64,000 nt of DNA from RFSX01 sp964567435 (GCA_964567435.1 CAZMMQ010000004.1:1-64000); one strand, 5' to 3'. Shown: positions 26,390-36,628, counted from the first letter of the stretch. Translations and numbers: made by a program. The notes: generated from the letters alone by a model not told the origin.

Positions 26390-28579
26390 TTAGCTTTTCT
26401 TGTGAATTACCTTTTGTTGAGTGAATTGGTAAGCAGCTTCAAGCATATCTGTAAGGTCTTTCCAGTTGGATAAAGGCACTAACGTTTTCTTATAAACTTT
26501 ACTTGTTTTCATTTTGAGGGTCTGTCCTTCTTGTACTACAGATGCTATGAATGAGCCATAACTATTGTCAACATTAAATTGGAGGGCTTCTAGTCCGTGT
26601 GCAGTTAAGCCAGGGGGTAAGGTAACCGTGATGTCATTCGAAATTGTTTTTTCATAATTGATAAATGCATCTCGTTCTCGTTCATTTATCTCGTCATTAG
26701 ATAATTCAACTTGTGGAGTTATCAAAGCGCCAATTTCAAATATCAAATTAGGGCCTGCTTTCTTTATGTAATCCGAAGAAGTAAATTGCATTTTGGTTTC
26801 TAAAACTTTGTCCTTTACTGAAGTTCCAAAAGAGACAGTTTCGAAATCCTGAATTTCGGTTACCCGGAAATCCCCTTTAATCCATTCGTCAATATTTTTA
26901 TCTCTGATCTCATAATATTCATCAACTTCTTGTCCTAGTTCGCTAAGAGAAATATCCATTTTTCTGGCAGCTTTCTTAGTGAATCCATTTACTTCATAAT
27001 CGAGAATTTTTTTAGCGTGGTCACTCGAACAGAAATTGAGGATGTTTTTCTTAGCATGAAAAGTATGATATAGAAGAAAACTATTGTAATCTGTTTTGTA
27101 TAATCCAGTCAATTTTAGAGTTCTGTCAAAATCCATAGAGTTGTCTTCATTGACATTAACTGTCATGATGGTTTGGTTGGTGTTCTTCTCTGCACTACTA
27201 TATGGAATAGTGATTGATTTTTTTCTAGGATTCTTTGAGGCTCGATCATCATAAGGCATCAGGTATCCTGTGGCGCCCATTACCTTATTGTATTCATCTC
27301 CTGGTGATCTAAAGTTGTCGACTGTCCAATAGTACTTGTCTACTGATGGAACATATACACCGTATTCTATTTCTGAGCTAGTTACGGCAGCATCTATACC
27401 ACCCAAATATTCTGGGACTACCATAGCGACGTGAGATTTGATGCCTTCTTTTTTAAGTATGTGACTAAACATAGAACTAAACCAGCCATCATTTATTGAA
27501 GCATAATTATGAGAAAGATAATGAAGGTCGCCCTCATTAAATCTCATCGTCTCCGTTATGTCCATAGTGTTGTTAACAGCATTAAAATATTTGAAAGCAT
27601 TATAAATGATGTCAGGTTTTTCTCTATCTGATATTTTCTTGATGGCACTCTTATATATTTTTTTCATAACAGGCATCATTGTTCCAACGTACTGGCCATT
27701 TGTGGCCATTGCACCATAGAATTCTTCGCTGATATTTAATTCCTTTTTGGACTTATCACTCCTATCATAATATACTGAAGCTTTAGTGACACCCATTAGT
27801 TTTATGCCAGGATTCGTCATGAAAGGATAGGCCCATCTTTCATATTTTTCTGCTGGAACATTTGATTCATTAAGAATGTATCTCTTGACTCCCTTGTTTT
27901 GATTTCCTTTCTTATCGACACCTTTTTCATTTGATAACTCAAATTCGCTTTTCGTATTAAAAGCTCTTCTTCTAAATGTCCACTTGTCATCAACATCTAC
28001 TATAATATCGAAACTCACCATAGGATACTCCGATGAAATGATTGACATTAGTTCAATTTCTCCGGTCGTGTAGTATTCTGCAAAAACTTTATAGCTGTCT
28101 ATAATGTCACCTACTTCCAGGTTAGGGATTGCGGTTTTGTAGTAAGCTTGTTTTTGAAAACCATTCCTATAATAGGAAGGTACTTCAGATTCTACTTTGA
28201 TAGCTTTTTCTAAATCGATTTCTATGACTGTTCCATCAGGCTTAATGTGTTTAAGACCTGCAATATCTGATTCTTGATAATAGTACTCAGTAAATGTTTC
28301 TAGCTCAGAAGCTTGCTGTATAAGGATTCTTCTTCGTACAATACCTTTGCATACTTGGCCAGATCTTCGACTTAGAAATGATAGATGAGTTTTTTCTTTA
28401 AGAATTACTGCTGATTCATCTTTGTATTCTTCTGGAGCAGTCATCGACAGAAATTCATCCTCATACTCAGAGAATACTTTTTCATAATATTCTTGGGAAG
28501 CTCTTAGATTTTTATATAGTAATTGAGCATCTAAATTATTGAATACTAACAGGAAAGTAATGCAGAGTATAAATTTCAT
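26390..28579 (-). CDS. DUF3857-type transglutaminase-like protein, catalytic residues lost
   Basis: 729 residues, signal peptide about 1-18. N-terminal DUF3857 domain (about 50-230), then a transglutaminase-like core. In the active sister protein upstream the catalytic Cys lies in YSDCKG; the equivalent here (about 358-367, YASINDGW) has no Cys, and the catalytic His position also lacks His, so the core is probably inactive. The C-terminal region resembles the DUF2569/DUF3858 tail. It starts 3 bases after the stop of the active paralogue. Role inferred: a structural or peptide-binding partner at the cell surface or periplasm. Confidence 0.75.
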   Translation of the reverse strand: MKFILCITFLLVFNNLDAQLLYKNLRASQEYYEKVFSEYEDEFLSMTAPEEYKDESAVILKEKTHLSFLSRRSGQVCKGIVRRRILIQQASELETFTEYYYQESDIAGLKHIKPDGTVIEIDLEKAIKVESEVPSYYRNGFQKQAYYKTAIPNLEVGDIIDSYKVFAEYYTTGEIELMSIISSEYPMVSFDIIVDVDDKWTFRRRAFNTKSEFELSNEKGVDKKGNQNKGVKRYILNESNVPAEKYERWAYPFMTNPGIKLMGVTKASVYYDRSDKSKKELNISEEFYGAMATNGQYVGTMMPVMKKIYKSAIKKISDREKPDIIYNAFKYFNAVNNTMDITETMRFNEGDLHYLSHNYASINDGWFSSMFSHILKKEGIKSHVAMVVPEYLGGIDAAVTSSEIEYGVYVPSVDKYYWTVDNFRSPGDEYNKVMGATGYLMPYDDRASKNPRKKSITIPYSSAEKNTNQTIMTVNVNEDNSMDFDRTLKLTGLYKTDYNSFLLYHTFHAKKNILNFCSSDHAKKILDYEVNGFTKKAARKMDISLSELGQEVDEYYEIRDKNIDEWIKGDFRVTEIQDFETVSFGTSVKDKVLETKMQFTSSDYIKKAGPNLIFEIGALITPQVELSNDEINERERDAFINYEKTISNDITVTLPPGLTAHGLEALQFNVDNSYGSFIASVVQEGQTLKMKTSKVYKKTLVPLSNWKDLTDMLEAAYQFTQQKVIHKKS

Positions 28580-28582
28580 GGA

Positions 28583-30436
28583 TTATTGTTTTTCTAATAT
28601 AATTTGATCGTCATAAAAAGCATCTAGTTGTTTGATGGCCTTGTTCCACGACACAAAGTCAGATTTTAGAATAATAGGATCTTTTATTTTTAACTTTTTG
28701 GAGTACTGTATCTGATCACCTTTCTGCTTATATGAAAGACTAAAATCAAATTTTGAATGATTGACATTCACTTCCTCAGGTGTATATGTTAATTTATATC
28801 CTTTTGGTATATCTAAACTAGTTTGAGAATCTACAAAATAAGCATAGGATAAATCCAATGGTTTTACTCGTTCTTCAACATTATATTTTTTCAAATGAAA
28901 GTCGTTTTCCAAATTTATATAGAGTTCGTTTGCAAGATCGACAATTTTATTGTCTACACTCATTTGGAAGTCTACATTGATATCCTTGTCTCTGGGAAAC
29001 TCATCTAATTCAGAATTTAGTGTTGCAGATATATTTTTATTGCTGTTATTAATATACGACTCTAATGCTGTTACTCTGTTATTTTCTTTGATGCTTGAAA
29101 GGATGTTGAGTAGCCAAACTTTTCTTTCTCCAGTAAATCGGAGTGAGCCATTACCTACAAGCTGGTTGTCTTCTATAGAGAGGTCTAATCTCAATTTTTC
29201 TCGACTCTCTTCTACCTTGGATTTTGGAATTTCTTTTATGTAGTACTTTTCTCCATCCTGAATCATTACTTCCTTACCTTGAATTCGATAGGCTATACTA
29301 TACAAATCAGCGTATTTTTCTGTGGGATCAAGATAGACTTCTTTCCCATCTAGTATGACGGTACATATCATATGATTATCCACGACGAGAGATGGGATAG
29401 AATAGTCATAAGGCAAGTCGCTAGTGCCAAGCCATGTCAGACGGGCATCACTACCTGCTATGGTCAGCATCTCTTTTGTAAGGTTAGCCATTCCTTTGCA
29501 GTCACTATATTTATTCTGAAGAACATCCTGACAAGCTTCTGGTCGAAATCCCATCATGCCTGCCTCAAATGCCAGATACCTAATATTGTCTTGTATCCAA
29601 TAGTAGATGTTTTTTACTTTTTCTTCTTCTGTTTTGGCATTTGCTGTCAACTCAGCTACCAAAGTCTCTAGAACTTTAGCATCATTACCAATGTCACCCG
29701 TTACTAGGTAGTACCAGTTATATAGATCGTCGGCACTTTCCATTAGCTTGACAACATTATTGCCGTCCTTGAGGGCTTTAGGAATTACTAGTAGATGAGG
29801 GCTAGTTCTGGCAGCCGAAGGTTGATTTCTGTATTTGATACGTTGTTCTACATCATCGAGTAAGTAAGTGTATATCGTTGTTTTCTTCTTAGTTTCTTGC
29901 TCCTTAGAAAGTGGTAATCCTTCCATGTTCCATTCTAATTTATTCAAGTCGAGCCACTCAGGTACATGAATACGAAGAGTTGCATAATCGATTGGATAGA
30001 CATCATCCAAATACAACTTATCTGTAAATTTGAAATCCTTAAAAGTTTTTTCATACTGAATGACAGTAGATTCTCCATCAGTGTCAAAAACATGTGAGAT
30101 TTCACATATTTTGGCGTCAGAGTGAAAAATGCCATTTACTTCATAGTCAGATCTTGGGGCATTGTATTTTTTTCCATCTTTTTTAATGCCATCTACATAA
30201 CTGAACTCATCAAAGAATACATATCGACTAACCTCTGTTCTTAGTGAAGTATAAGAGGTTATTTTTTCTTTGACCTGTAACTTAACTGATAATTGGTTGT
30301 CTTTGGATTTAGAAAATTTCAAATCCTGAACTCTATAGTTAATGACGATTTTACTTTCGTCAGAAGACTTGGCAACCAGATTTGATAGCACACCTAAGGT
30401 GAAGGCAGTAAGCAATAAAATAGAAGATTGTAGCAT
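28583..30436 (-). CDS. DUF3857 / transglutaminase-like exported protein, catalytic triad intact
   Basis: 617 residues with a hydrophobic N-terminus (about 1-20). DUF3857 covers about 30-210. The transglutaminase core (about 255-380) has Cys313 in YSDCKGMANL, His355 in VDNHMICTV and Asp370 in VYLDPTEKY: a full Cys-His-Asp triad. It is followed by a beta-rich C-terminal domain. Function could be peptide crosslinking or proteolysis; the family is uncharacterised. First gene of the minus-strand run 30436 to 25377. Confidence 0.85.
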   Translation of the reverse strand: MLQSSILLLTAFTLGVLSNLVAKSSDESKIVINYRVQDLKFSKSKDNQLSVKLQVKEKITSYTSLRTEVSRYVFFDEFSYVDGIKKDGKKYNAPRSDYEVNGIFHSDAKICEISHVFDTDGESTVIQYEKTFKDFKFTDKLYLDDVYPIDYATLRIHVPEWLDLNKLEWNMEGLPLSKEQETKKKTTIYTYLLDDVEQRIKYRNQPSAARTSPHLLVIPKALKDGNNVVKLMESADDLYNWYYLVTGDIGNDAKVLETLVAELTANAKTEEEKVKNIYYWIQDNIRYLAFEAGMMGFRPEACQDVLQNKYSDCKGMANLTKEMLTIAGSDARLTWLGTSDLPYDYSIPSLVVDNHMICTVILDGKEVYLDPTEKYADLYSIAYRIQGKEVMIQDGEKYYIKEIPKSKVEESREKLRLDLSIEDNQLVGNGSLRFTGERKVWLLNILSSIKENNRVTALESYINNSNKNISATLNSELDEFPRDKDINVDFQMSVDNKIVDLANELYINLENDFHLKKYNVEERVKPLDLSYAYFVDSQTSLDIPKGYKLTYTPEEVNVNHSKFDFSLSYKQKGDQIQYSKKLKIKDPIILKSDFVSWNKAIKQLDAFYDDQIILEKQ

Positions 30437-30763
30437 ATGTGAATTGTTCTTGCTAACACTAAGTTAAGATTTAGAAGATAAACCTGTAAAGTTCAGGGTC
30501 GAAACTGAATGGTGAGGTAAAAGTGAAGCTAATGTTAGCTCTAATTGGAACTACAATGAATGAGAGATAAATAGACTTGAAAAGAAAAGTGACCATGTTC
30601 TCAATCCCAATTCAAAAAGGAATAAACCAACTACTACTGAATGAATCGAATTTGGAGGATCTGAAAACATGATCACTAAAACCAACTATGTTAGCTATAC
30701 TTGTATATAGCTCAAATCTAACTAACGAAACTATATGAAAAAACTACTTTCAATTTAGATGGA
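30437..30763. other. Gene-free interval between the DUF3857 gene and a small secreted protein gene
   Basis: No convincing ORF or strong hairpin. A minus-strand TAGATTTG at 30713-30720 fits the -7 consensus but is 277 bases from the DUF3857 start and lacks a -33 element, so it is only a weak promoter candidate. Confidence 0.5.
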
Positions 30764-31102
30764 CTAGTCCATTTTACTATCGACCCAGAAGGTCTGCTCC
30801 TCATTTTGCTTTTTTTCTCCACTTGTAACAGCCTGAGTCTTAATTTTTGATTTTGGCTGGCTAATGGTAGGCTGATTGTTTTCAGCCATTCTAAGCTTGG
30901 CATCTGAGAAAATATCCTTTCGCTCTTTTTCAAACCCATTCATATGGGTAGAGACATCTTTTGATTCTAGCTTTGTAATCTTTTCACCTTCTAAAGTAAC
31001 TTCAGTAGGCTGTCCATTAATGAGGACGATATTCTGAGCGAATAGGTCTTGAGAAGTAAATACTATGCAGGCTATAAAAGCCAATGCGATTAACTTTTTC
31101 AT
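30764..31102 (-). CDS. Small secreted protein, unknown function
   Basis: 112 residues. MKKLIALAFIACIVFTSQ..FAQ is a clear signal peptide. The mature part is charged and low in complexity, with VLINGQPTEVTLEGEKITKLE near its start, a lysine-rich middle and a short C-terminus ending SKMD. No recognised domain. Separate from the DUF3857 operon by 327 bases. Confidence 0.55.
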   Translation of the reverse strand: MKKLIALAFIACIVFTSQDLFAQNIVLINGQPTEVTLEGEKITKLESKDVSTHMNGFEKERKDIFSDAKLRMAENNQPTISQPKSKIKTQAVTSGEKKQNEEQTFWVDSKMD

Positions 31103-31287
31103 GGTATAATAATTTGCAGTTTCTTAAAAGACAAAAAGGCCATATATAGGGGAAGCCTTATTGCTTATATAAATAACGTAACTAAGTACAAATATGTGGT
31201 AATGTTCGCTAAAAAATCCAGAGCCTTTCACATAAAAAACAGAATATCAGCTTATTATGTAATAGATTAAGCTAAAACCCACAGTTT

Positions 31288-32025
31288 TTAGGACTTAGTT
31301 TTATACTTTTTCTTTATTAAATCAGGGAAAGTTTTGAGTACTTTAATCACTTTAGGTCTCGAAACCTGCCTAACGTAGCCCTGATTTGGGTTCAATTCAT
31401 AGAAGTTTTGGTGATAGCCTTCTGCTACCCAGAATTCTTCATATTCCGCAACTTCAGTAACAATTTTGTCTTTAAAGGTACCACTACCATTCAAGGCTTG
31501 AATTTTGAGATCTATAATCTCCTGCTCTGCCGCTGTTTGAAAATATATGGCTGATCTGTACTCTTCTCCAACATCAGGTCCTTGTCTATTGAGAGTAGTC
31601 GGGTCATGTGCAACGAATAATACATCTAGTAGAGTCTCATATGATACGACACTCTTATCATAGTAAATATATATCGCTTCAGTATGGCCTGTAGTTCCAG
31701 CACCTACGCCTTTATATGTAGGGTATTCTTTATGACCACCAGAATATCCACTTAAGACATCTACAACCCCTTCTATTCTCTCAAAAGCTGCCTCTGTACA
31801 CCAAAAGCATCCTCCTGCAAAGATGGCTGTAGAGTATTCTTCTAAATTATTCTCTTTTGTATATTCTGCTATAGGGTAGGTATCTCTACTATTAGATTGA
31901 GCTACTTCTTGAGTTGTGGTTTCAACGTTATTCTCTGTTGAGAGATCATCTAAACCTTTGTTGGCTTGGCAGCTTTGGCCGAGAAGTAGTGAAAATGCTA
32001 AAATTTGACTAATTAGTATATGCAT
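31288..32025 (-). CDS. msrA: Peptide-methionine (S)-S-oxide reductase MsrA, exported
   Basis: Repairs methionine-S-sulfoxide in proteins. The core (about residues 60-225) begins AIFAGGCFWCTEAAF with the catalytic GCFWC motif and contains GYSGG and the GVGAGTTGHTEA segment. The N-terminus is a signal sequence ending in LLGQSC, a possible lipobox, then a Thr/Asn/Glu-rich linker, so the enzyme probably acts in the periplasm or on a membrane surface. C-terminal YHQNFYELNPNQGYVRQV is typical. Monocistronic. Confidence 0.93.
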   Translation of the reverse strand: MHILISQILAFSLLLGQSCQANKGLDDLSTENNVETTTQEVAQSNSRDTYPIAEYTKENNLEEYSTAIFAGGCFWCTEAAFERIEGVVDVLSGYSGGHKEYPTYKGVGAGTTGHTEAIYIYYDKSVVSYETLLDVLFVAHDPTTLNRQGPDVGEEYRSAIYFQTAAEQEIIDLKIQALNGSGTFKDKIVTEVAEYEEFWVAEGYHQNFYELNPNQGYVRQVSRPKVIKVLKTFPDLIKKKYKTKS

Positions 32026-32267
32026 GTCTGAAGTTTTTTATATCATTTAGATAACTGTAGATATGTTTTTTTGTTTAGGTTAGTTGCTTATGATTTTATT
32101 CTTATCTGAATATTAAGGATGATTTAACCAATATTTAAGTGAATGTAAGTTGGTGTCGACGCAGGCTGTTTCTTTTCTTTGCGCTGGCTTTCTGATGATC
32201 AAGCTGTTAAAGAATATTTCAGTCCGCCTTATTTTTTTTATTTAATCCAAAAACGCAACCTTAAGTT

Positions 32268-32927
32268 ATGATGAGAATTTTTACAATTGCGACCATGTTG
32301 ATGCTTTCCACTTTTGCTTTTTCTCAACAAGGTGAGAAAGTCATTCGTGTGAAAATTACCACCATGTTTGGAGACATGATTGCAGAGTTGTACAATGATA
32401 CCCCTAACCATAGAGACAATTTTATCAAATATGTCAAAAATGGATGGTATGATGGTACCCTTTTCCATCGAGTGATACCGGGATTTATGGCTCAGGGTGG
32501 TGACCCTAATTCGGTAGGGGCAACTGCGGATCAGCAGCTAGGTGCAGAGAGATGTCCTACTTTAGTCCATGAAATATCACGCAAAAGATTCCATAAAAAG
32601 GGGGCTCTTGCTTCGGCCAGACTACCTGATGGTATCAACCCTAATAAGCACTCCAGCGCCTGCCAATTCTTTATAGTGCAGGGGTATCGTCATAATGTTC
32701 AGCAATTGACTGCTATGGAAACAGAGCAGTTCAAGTTTACGGATGTTGCTAAAGCGTATTATCAAGTCAAAGGAGGGGCTGCTCATTTGGATATGAACTA
32801 TACGGTTTTTGGTGAGATTGTGGAAGGTCTGGAGATAATAGATCTCATATGTGCTATGCCTACAGGCAAGCATGTACAGGATAGACCTAACACGGATATT
32901 GTGATGAATGTAGAAGTGCTAGATTAG
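32268..32927 (+). CDS. Exported cyclophilin-type peptidyl-prolyl isomerase
   Basis: 219 residues with a signal peptide (about 1-18, ending AFSQ). The cyclophilin domain has ITTMFGDMIAELYNDTPNHRDNF, YDGTLFHRVIPGFMAQGGDP, and ACQFFIVQGYRH. An insert near residues 145-170 is common in Bacteroidota periplasmic cyclophilins. Likely a periplasmic foldase. Monocistronic, ends in a terminator at 33000. Confidence 0.93.
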   Translation: MMRIFTIATMLMLSTFAFSQQGEKVIRVKITTMFGDMIAELYNDTPNHRDNFIKYVKNGWYDGTLFHRVIPGFMAQGGDPNSVGATADQQLGAERCPTLVHEISRKRFHKKGALASARLPDGINPNKHSSACQFFIVQGYRHNVQQLTAMETEQFKFTDVAKAYYQVKGGAAHLDMNYTVFGEIVEGLEIIDLICAMPTGKHVQDRPNTDIVMNVEVLD

Positions 32928-32999
32928 ACATAAAAGAAATGTGGTTAGAAGATATCAACCCCAACCACTATAATAATTAAATACAATCTATTTATACTT

Positions 33000-33024
33000 A
33001 GGTGGTCTATGACCGCCTATTTTT
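33000..33024 (+). terminator. Intrinsic terminator after the cyclophilin gene
   Basis: AGGTGGTC / GACCGCCT (one G-U) with loop TAT is followed by ATTTTT. The T run overlaps the stop codon of the convergent gene. Confidence 0.75.
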
Positions 33025-34462
33025 ATAGCTTGATTATTTTTTCTACAAAGTATTCTCCATCATCGGCCAGCATTAGGATTAAATATGATTGTCCATATTC
33101 CAATGTAGATATGTCTATTCTTGCATGTGTTTGTCCATTTAATTCGTAAGATGCCATCTGAGTGCCATGGTTAGTCAGTATGTCTACTTTTGACATGGTT
33201 CTGCCTGAGAAATCTTTGAATGACAAAATTAGATAATCGACCGCTGGATTAGGGAACACCGCAAACGAACTGTTATTCAAAATTGATGTATTACTTCCAC
33301 TGGTATTGGTAATATAGCCAGTTGCTGGTAGATTTGATTTCATTGCATTCTCCCCATCACTAGCTAAGGTCTGACCACAGACTTCAATATGGACATCATC
33401 TATGTAGACTCTATCTCTGTTAGTAGTTGCATCACATCTGATCCTTAGTACAGTAGTTGTGCTTAAGAGATTTCCTGGTATATTGACAGTTACATTTTGT
33501 CTAACTTTGTTTATCATCTCTATTCCAGAGTTCCATTCTTCAACAATTGTGAATGAATTTCCTCCATCTCCAGATACCTCCAAGAAGAAATCTTCATTGT
33601 TTTCCATAGAGTTAGGGACGAATGAAAAGGAGAAATCTATACCATCAAATCCTGAAAAATCAAGTGCATCAGTAAACATGGAGGATGACGATCCAGAATT
33701 ATCTTTGATTCGCACAGCGCCACTTCCAGAGTTGGCATAGATATCGAAACTTGAGCTTAATAGGCAATCAGTTCCACCATCATTCCAAATTCCAAGAGTA
33801 GATTCAAAATCATTAAAATCGAAGGTCTCACATCCAGTACAATTATTACCATCTGGGATACATGCATTATTATCGTCAGGATCTTCCCCTATGCAGAATC
33901 CATCACCATCGTTATCTGTCAAGAAACCACCTGAGCAACCACAATCAGAATCATATGTTTCTCCTGTGGTACATATGTCTCCATCTTCACAGCTTGTGCC
34001 TATTAGGTTATCATCCAAACCTGCGCATTGATCTTGGAGATCACATATTCCATCTTCATCAGAATCATGTCTAAGAGTACCTATGCAATCACATGAACTA
34101 TCATATATATCATTTGAAGTACATGGATCACCATCATCGCACGCAGTGCCTATTGCACATCTTTCGTCAGACACCAAATCACCATTCATGCCATCATTGA
34201 TCGCCATATTTCTATAAAATGAATTACCTGCAGCATTAGCATCATTATCAGCTGTCTTTACCAAATACTTGTAGCTTCCACCAAAGAAATTACTGAAGTG
34301 AATTGTAAAGGCATCCCAGTTACCTATAGCTGAGTATCTTCCAACCGGATACTGACCAGAATAATTCTGGGCTACGGGAGTTTGGGCAGTGGTTTTGTGA
34401 GAACATATAGTGAATAGACAAATTATTATGGCCTTAAAGACTAAGTTGTAATAGTTAACCAT
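33023..34462 (-). CDS. Large secreted Asp/Cys-rich T9SS protein
   Basis: 479 residues with a signal peptide (ending TTAQ, about residue 27). Residues about 100-215 are packed with Cys and Asp: CDDGDPCTSNDIYD, DEDGICDLQDQC and DNDGDGFC repeats resembling thrombospondin type 3 / calcium-binding loops. A jelly-roll-like domain follows at about 220-370 (FDFNDFESTLGIWNDGG, LDFSGFDGIDFSFSFV, YIDDVHIEVCG). A T9SS sorting domain ends the protein (FAVFPNPAVDYLILSF). Calcium-stabilised surface protein; ligand unknown. Monocistronic. Confidence 0.88.
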   Translation of the reverse strand: MVNYYNLVFKAIIICLFTICSHKTTAQTPVAQNYSGQYPVGRYSAIGNWDAFTIHFSNFFGGSYKYLVKTADNDANAAGNSFYRNMAINDGMNGDLVSDERCAIGTACDDGDPCTSNDIYDSSCDCIGTLRHDSDEDGICDLQDQCAGLDDNLIGTSCEDGDICTTGETYDSDCGCSGGFLTDNDGDGFCIGEDPDDNNACIPDGNNCTGCETFDFNDFESTLGIWNDGGTDCLLSSSFDIYANSGSGAVRIKDNSGSSSSMFTDALDFSGFDGIDFSFSFVPNSMENNEDFFLEVSGDGGNSFTIVEEWNSGIEMINKVRQNVTVNIPGNLLSTTTVLRIRCDATTNRDRVYIDDVHIEVCGQTLASDGENAMKSNLPATGYITNTSGSNTSILNNSSFAVFPNPAVDYLILSFKDFSGRTMSKVDILTNHGTQMASYELNGQTHARIDISTLEYGQSYLILMLADDGEYFVEKIIKL

Positions 34463-34752
34463 TGGTAGAATGGGTATTATTAATTATAAAATGATTATTT
34501 AACAGGATTATCCGAGATAATTCTAAGTGTTAAAAACATTGAACAACATCAATAACTAAACCAAGCAGTGTCACTGAGTTGGTGCCAATGTTACAGGAAA
34601 GGAAATAATGCTTATGTAAGTGAGTTGAGAGCTTAATTTTTAGGCTTAAAACCCTTATAGTGTTTGACTTTAGAGTTGTTTTGTAAAGTAGTGGGCAAAC
34701 TTACTTTTTAGGGTACAAAATCTCAAGATTTACCCTTTACCCTCTAAGTTTC

Positions 34753-35463
34753 CTATGTTGTAAAAAATATCTTGATGTATGCCCAGAGCTCAGAAAAGAT
34801 AGTTCTAAACTTTAGTGGAGACATGAGAACATTGTCTCTGCTTTTAACATCCAGCACTGTTACAGGTATTTTGGCTCTTTTGAGTCTTCTAAGAAACTCA
34901 ATATCAATCATAAATCTATTGGTCTTGGTCTGCAAGAAGATATCTCTAACCTGTCCCTGAAATCCCTTAAGTCCACATTGGGTATCATCAGTATTAAGTC
35001 CAAGGATGAATCGATTGATAGTTTTTAGATAGTGGGATATTTTGACCCGAAGCCAAGGTAAGTCTTTATAATAATTAGCATCTCTATGCCCTATGACCAC
35101 TGGTTTCTCTTGATTGACCATAGTCATTAAAATTTTTTCCATGCTACCATAGGTGTATGGTACATCATAATCAGTGTATATAGTAAAATCTGATTTACTG
35201 TGAGAAACGCCTTTCCTAAGCGCATATCCTTTGCCTCTGTTTTCTGTATAATCCAGATAAGTTAGATTTGGAATGCTAGAAATTAGGATACTTTTGTCCT
35301 CATCCAAATCTATAATGCTGCCATCATTCACTACAATTAGGTGTGCCTTTGCCACCTCATTAATTCTAATCTCAAACTCACTGAATTGTCTGATTAAATC
35401 CGTTGCCCAACCTTGATTAGGATTGTATACAGGCAAGATAATATCTAAAGAATGCTTTGACAC
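34753..35463 (-). CDS. Family 2 glycosyltransferase
   Basis: 236 residues, GT-A fold. LDIILPVYNPNQGW at the N-terminus, VVNDGS, ENRGKGYALRKGV, the acidic DxD-type motif TDYDVPYTYGSM and CGLKGFQG. Similar to polyprenyl-phosphate/dolichyl-phosphate glycosyltransferases but without a C-terminal membrane anchor. It transfers a sugar from a nucleotide donor; acceptor unknown. Monocistronic, divergent from the DinB-like gene. Confidence 0.88.
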   Translation of the reverse strand: MSKHSLDIILPVYNPNQGWATDLIRQFSEFEIRINEVAKAHLIVVNDGSIIDLDEDKSILISSIPNLTYLDYTENRGKGYALRKGVSHSKSDFTIYTDYDVPYTYGSMEKILMTMVNQEKPVVIGHRDANYYKDLPWLRVKISHYLKTINRFILGLNTDDTQCGLKGFQGQVRDIFLQTKTNRFMIDIEFLRRLKRAKIPVTVLDVKSRDNVLMSPLKFRTIFSELWAYIKIFFTT

Positions 35464-35517
35464 GTTATTATGGCAGTAAAAAATACCATATTTTAATCAC
35501 CAAATTTAGTCAAACAT

Positions 35518-36027
35518 ATGTTAGGAAGGCCTCAAGTCGAAAATTACAACCCATATTTTGAAACCTACATCTCTAAAGTGCATGGAGAAGATATAGTTAC
35601 ACAAATGGGTGACAAGACTTCATTGGAAGTGTATAAGCAGATTTCTCCTGAGCAATGGGATTATAGATATGCAGAAGGTAAGTGGTCTATAAAAGAGGTG
35701 ATGATGCACTTATTAGATGCAGAGAGGATTTTTGCCTATCGTGCCCTACGTATAAGTCGAGGAGACCAAACAGCCTTACCGGGTTTTGATCAAAATGACT
35801 ATGTTCGTGCTTACAGAACAGATACAAGGACCATAGAATCATTGTTAACAGAGTATGAGAATACACGGCAGGGAACTTTGGCTTTATTTAGACATTTTGA
35901 CAAGGATCATTTCTCGCAAGTAGGTATAGCTGGTGACAGCAAAACGTCGGTTTTAGCCTTGGCTTATATCATTGTAGGTCATGAGTTACATCACATCGAA
36001 TTGCTTAAGAAGCTTTATCATATCTAG
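35518..36027 (+). CDS. DinB superfamily protein
   Basis: 169 residues, four-helix bundle of the DinB/YfiT-like metalloenzyme superfamily. The metal-binding His pattern is visible: MMHLLDAER near residue 62 and VGHELHHIELL near the C-terminus. Members include thiol-dependent transferases, but this one has no assigned substrate. The next gene starts 5 bases downstream, so the two are co-transcribed. Confidence 0.82.
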   Translation: MLGRPQVENYNPYFETYISKVHGEDIVTQMGDKTSLEVYKQISPEQWDYRYAEGKWSIKEVMMHLLDAERIFAYRALRISRGDQTALPGFDQNDYVRAYRTDTRTIESLLTEYENTRQGTLALFRHFDKDHFSQVGIAGDSKTSVLALAYIIVGHELHHIELLKKLYHI

Positions 36028-36032
36028 GTATA

Positions 36033-36620
36033 GTGGGTACAAAAACAGCACAGGAATACGTAGATACACATCCTACTTGGTCGAGTGAGCTGAAGATGCT
36101 TCGCAAAATCCTTTTGAAATCCGAATTACAGGAGACAATAAAGTGGGGTATCCCGGTCTATACATTAGATGGAAAGAATGTAGTGGGCATAGCAGGATTT
36201 AAGAATCATTATGGACTTTGGTTCTATCAGGGAGTGTTCCTTTCAGATCATAAAAAACTTCTGACCAATGCCCAAGAGGGTAAGACAAAAGGCATGCGTC
36301 AGATGAAGTTCTTTAGTGGCGATAAGTTAGACAAGGGGATTATATATCAGTATGTCAAAGAGGCCACCGAAAATCAACGACAAGGGAAGATGATTAAGCC
36401 GGCGCCTAAGACATTAGCTATGCCTGTCCAATTAAAGCAGGTTTTGGAAGAAGATGGATCACTGAAGGCTTGCTTTCAAAAACTCACTAGAGGAAAGCAA
36501 AGAGAATATATGGAGTATATACATGGAGCTAAAATGGAAAAGACTAAAATATCCAGAATCAAGAAAATTGTCCCTATGATATTAGAGAACAAAGGGCTTA
36601 ACGATAAGTATAAAAAATAA
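36033..36620 (+). CDS. YdeI/DUF1801-like protein
   Basis: 195 residues starting at GTG 36033 (the codon overlaps the preceding in-phase TAG). The N-terminal DUF1801 domain (TIKWGIPVYTLDGKNVVGIAGFKNHYGLWFY region, about residues 35-70) and the C-terminal OmpD-associated/YdeI-like helical tail with LTRGKQREYMEYIHGAK (about 150-170) are recognised. Function unknown. Co-transcribed with the DinB-like gene and convergent with the response regulator gene. Confidence 0.8.
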   Translation: MGTKTAQEYVDTHPTWSSELKMLRKILLKSELQETIKWGIPVYTLDGKNVVGIAGFKNHYGLWFYQGVFLSDHKKLLTNAQEGKTKGMRQMKFFSGDKLDKGIIYQYVKEATENQRQGKMIKPAPKTLAMPVQLKQVLEEDGSLKACFQKLTRGKQREYMEYIHGAKMEKTKISRIKKIVPMILENKGLNDKYKK

Positions 36621-36628
36621 AAGGTCTA

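Noticed and set aside
34558..34583. A small ACCAA...TTGGT hairpin
   Set aside because: Short stem without a T run; probably coincidental.
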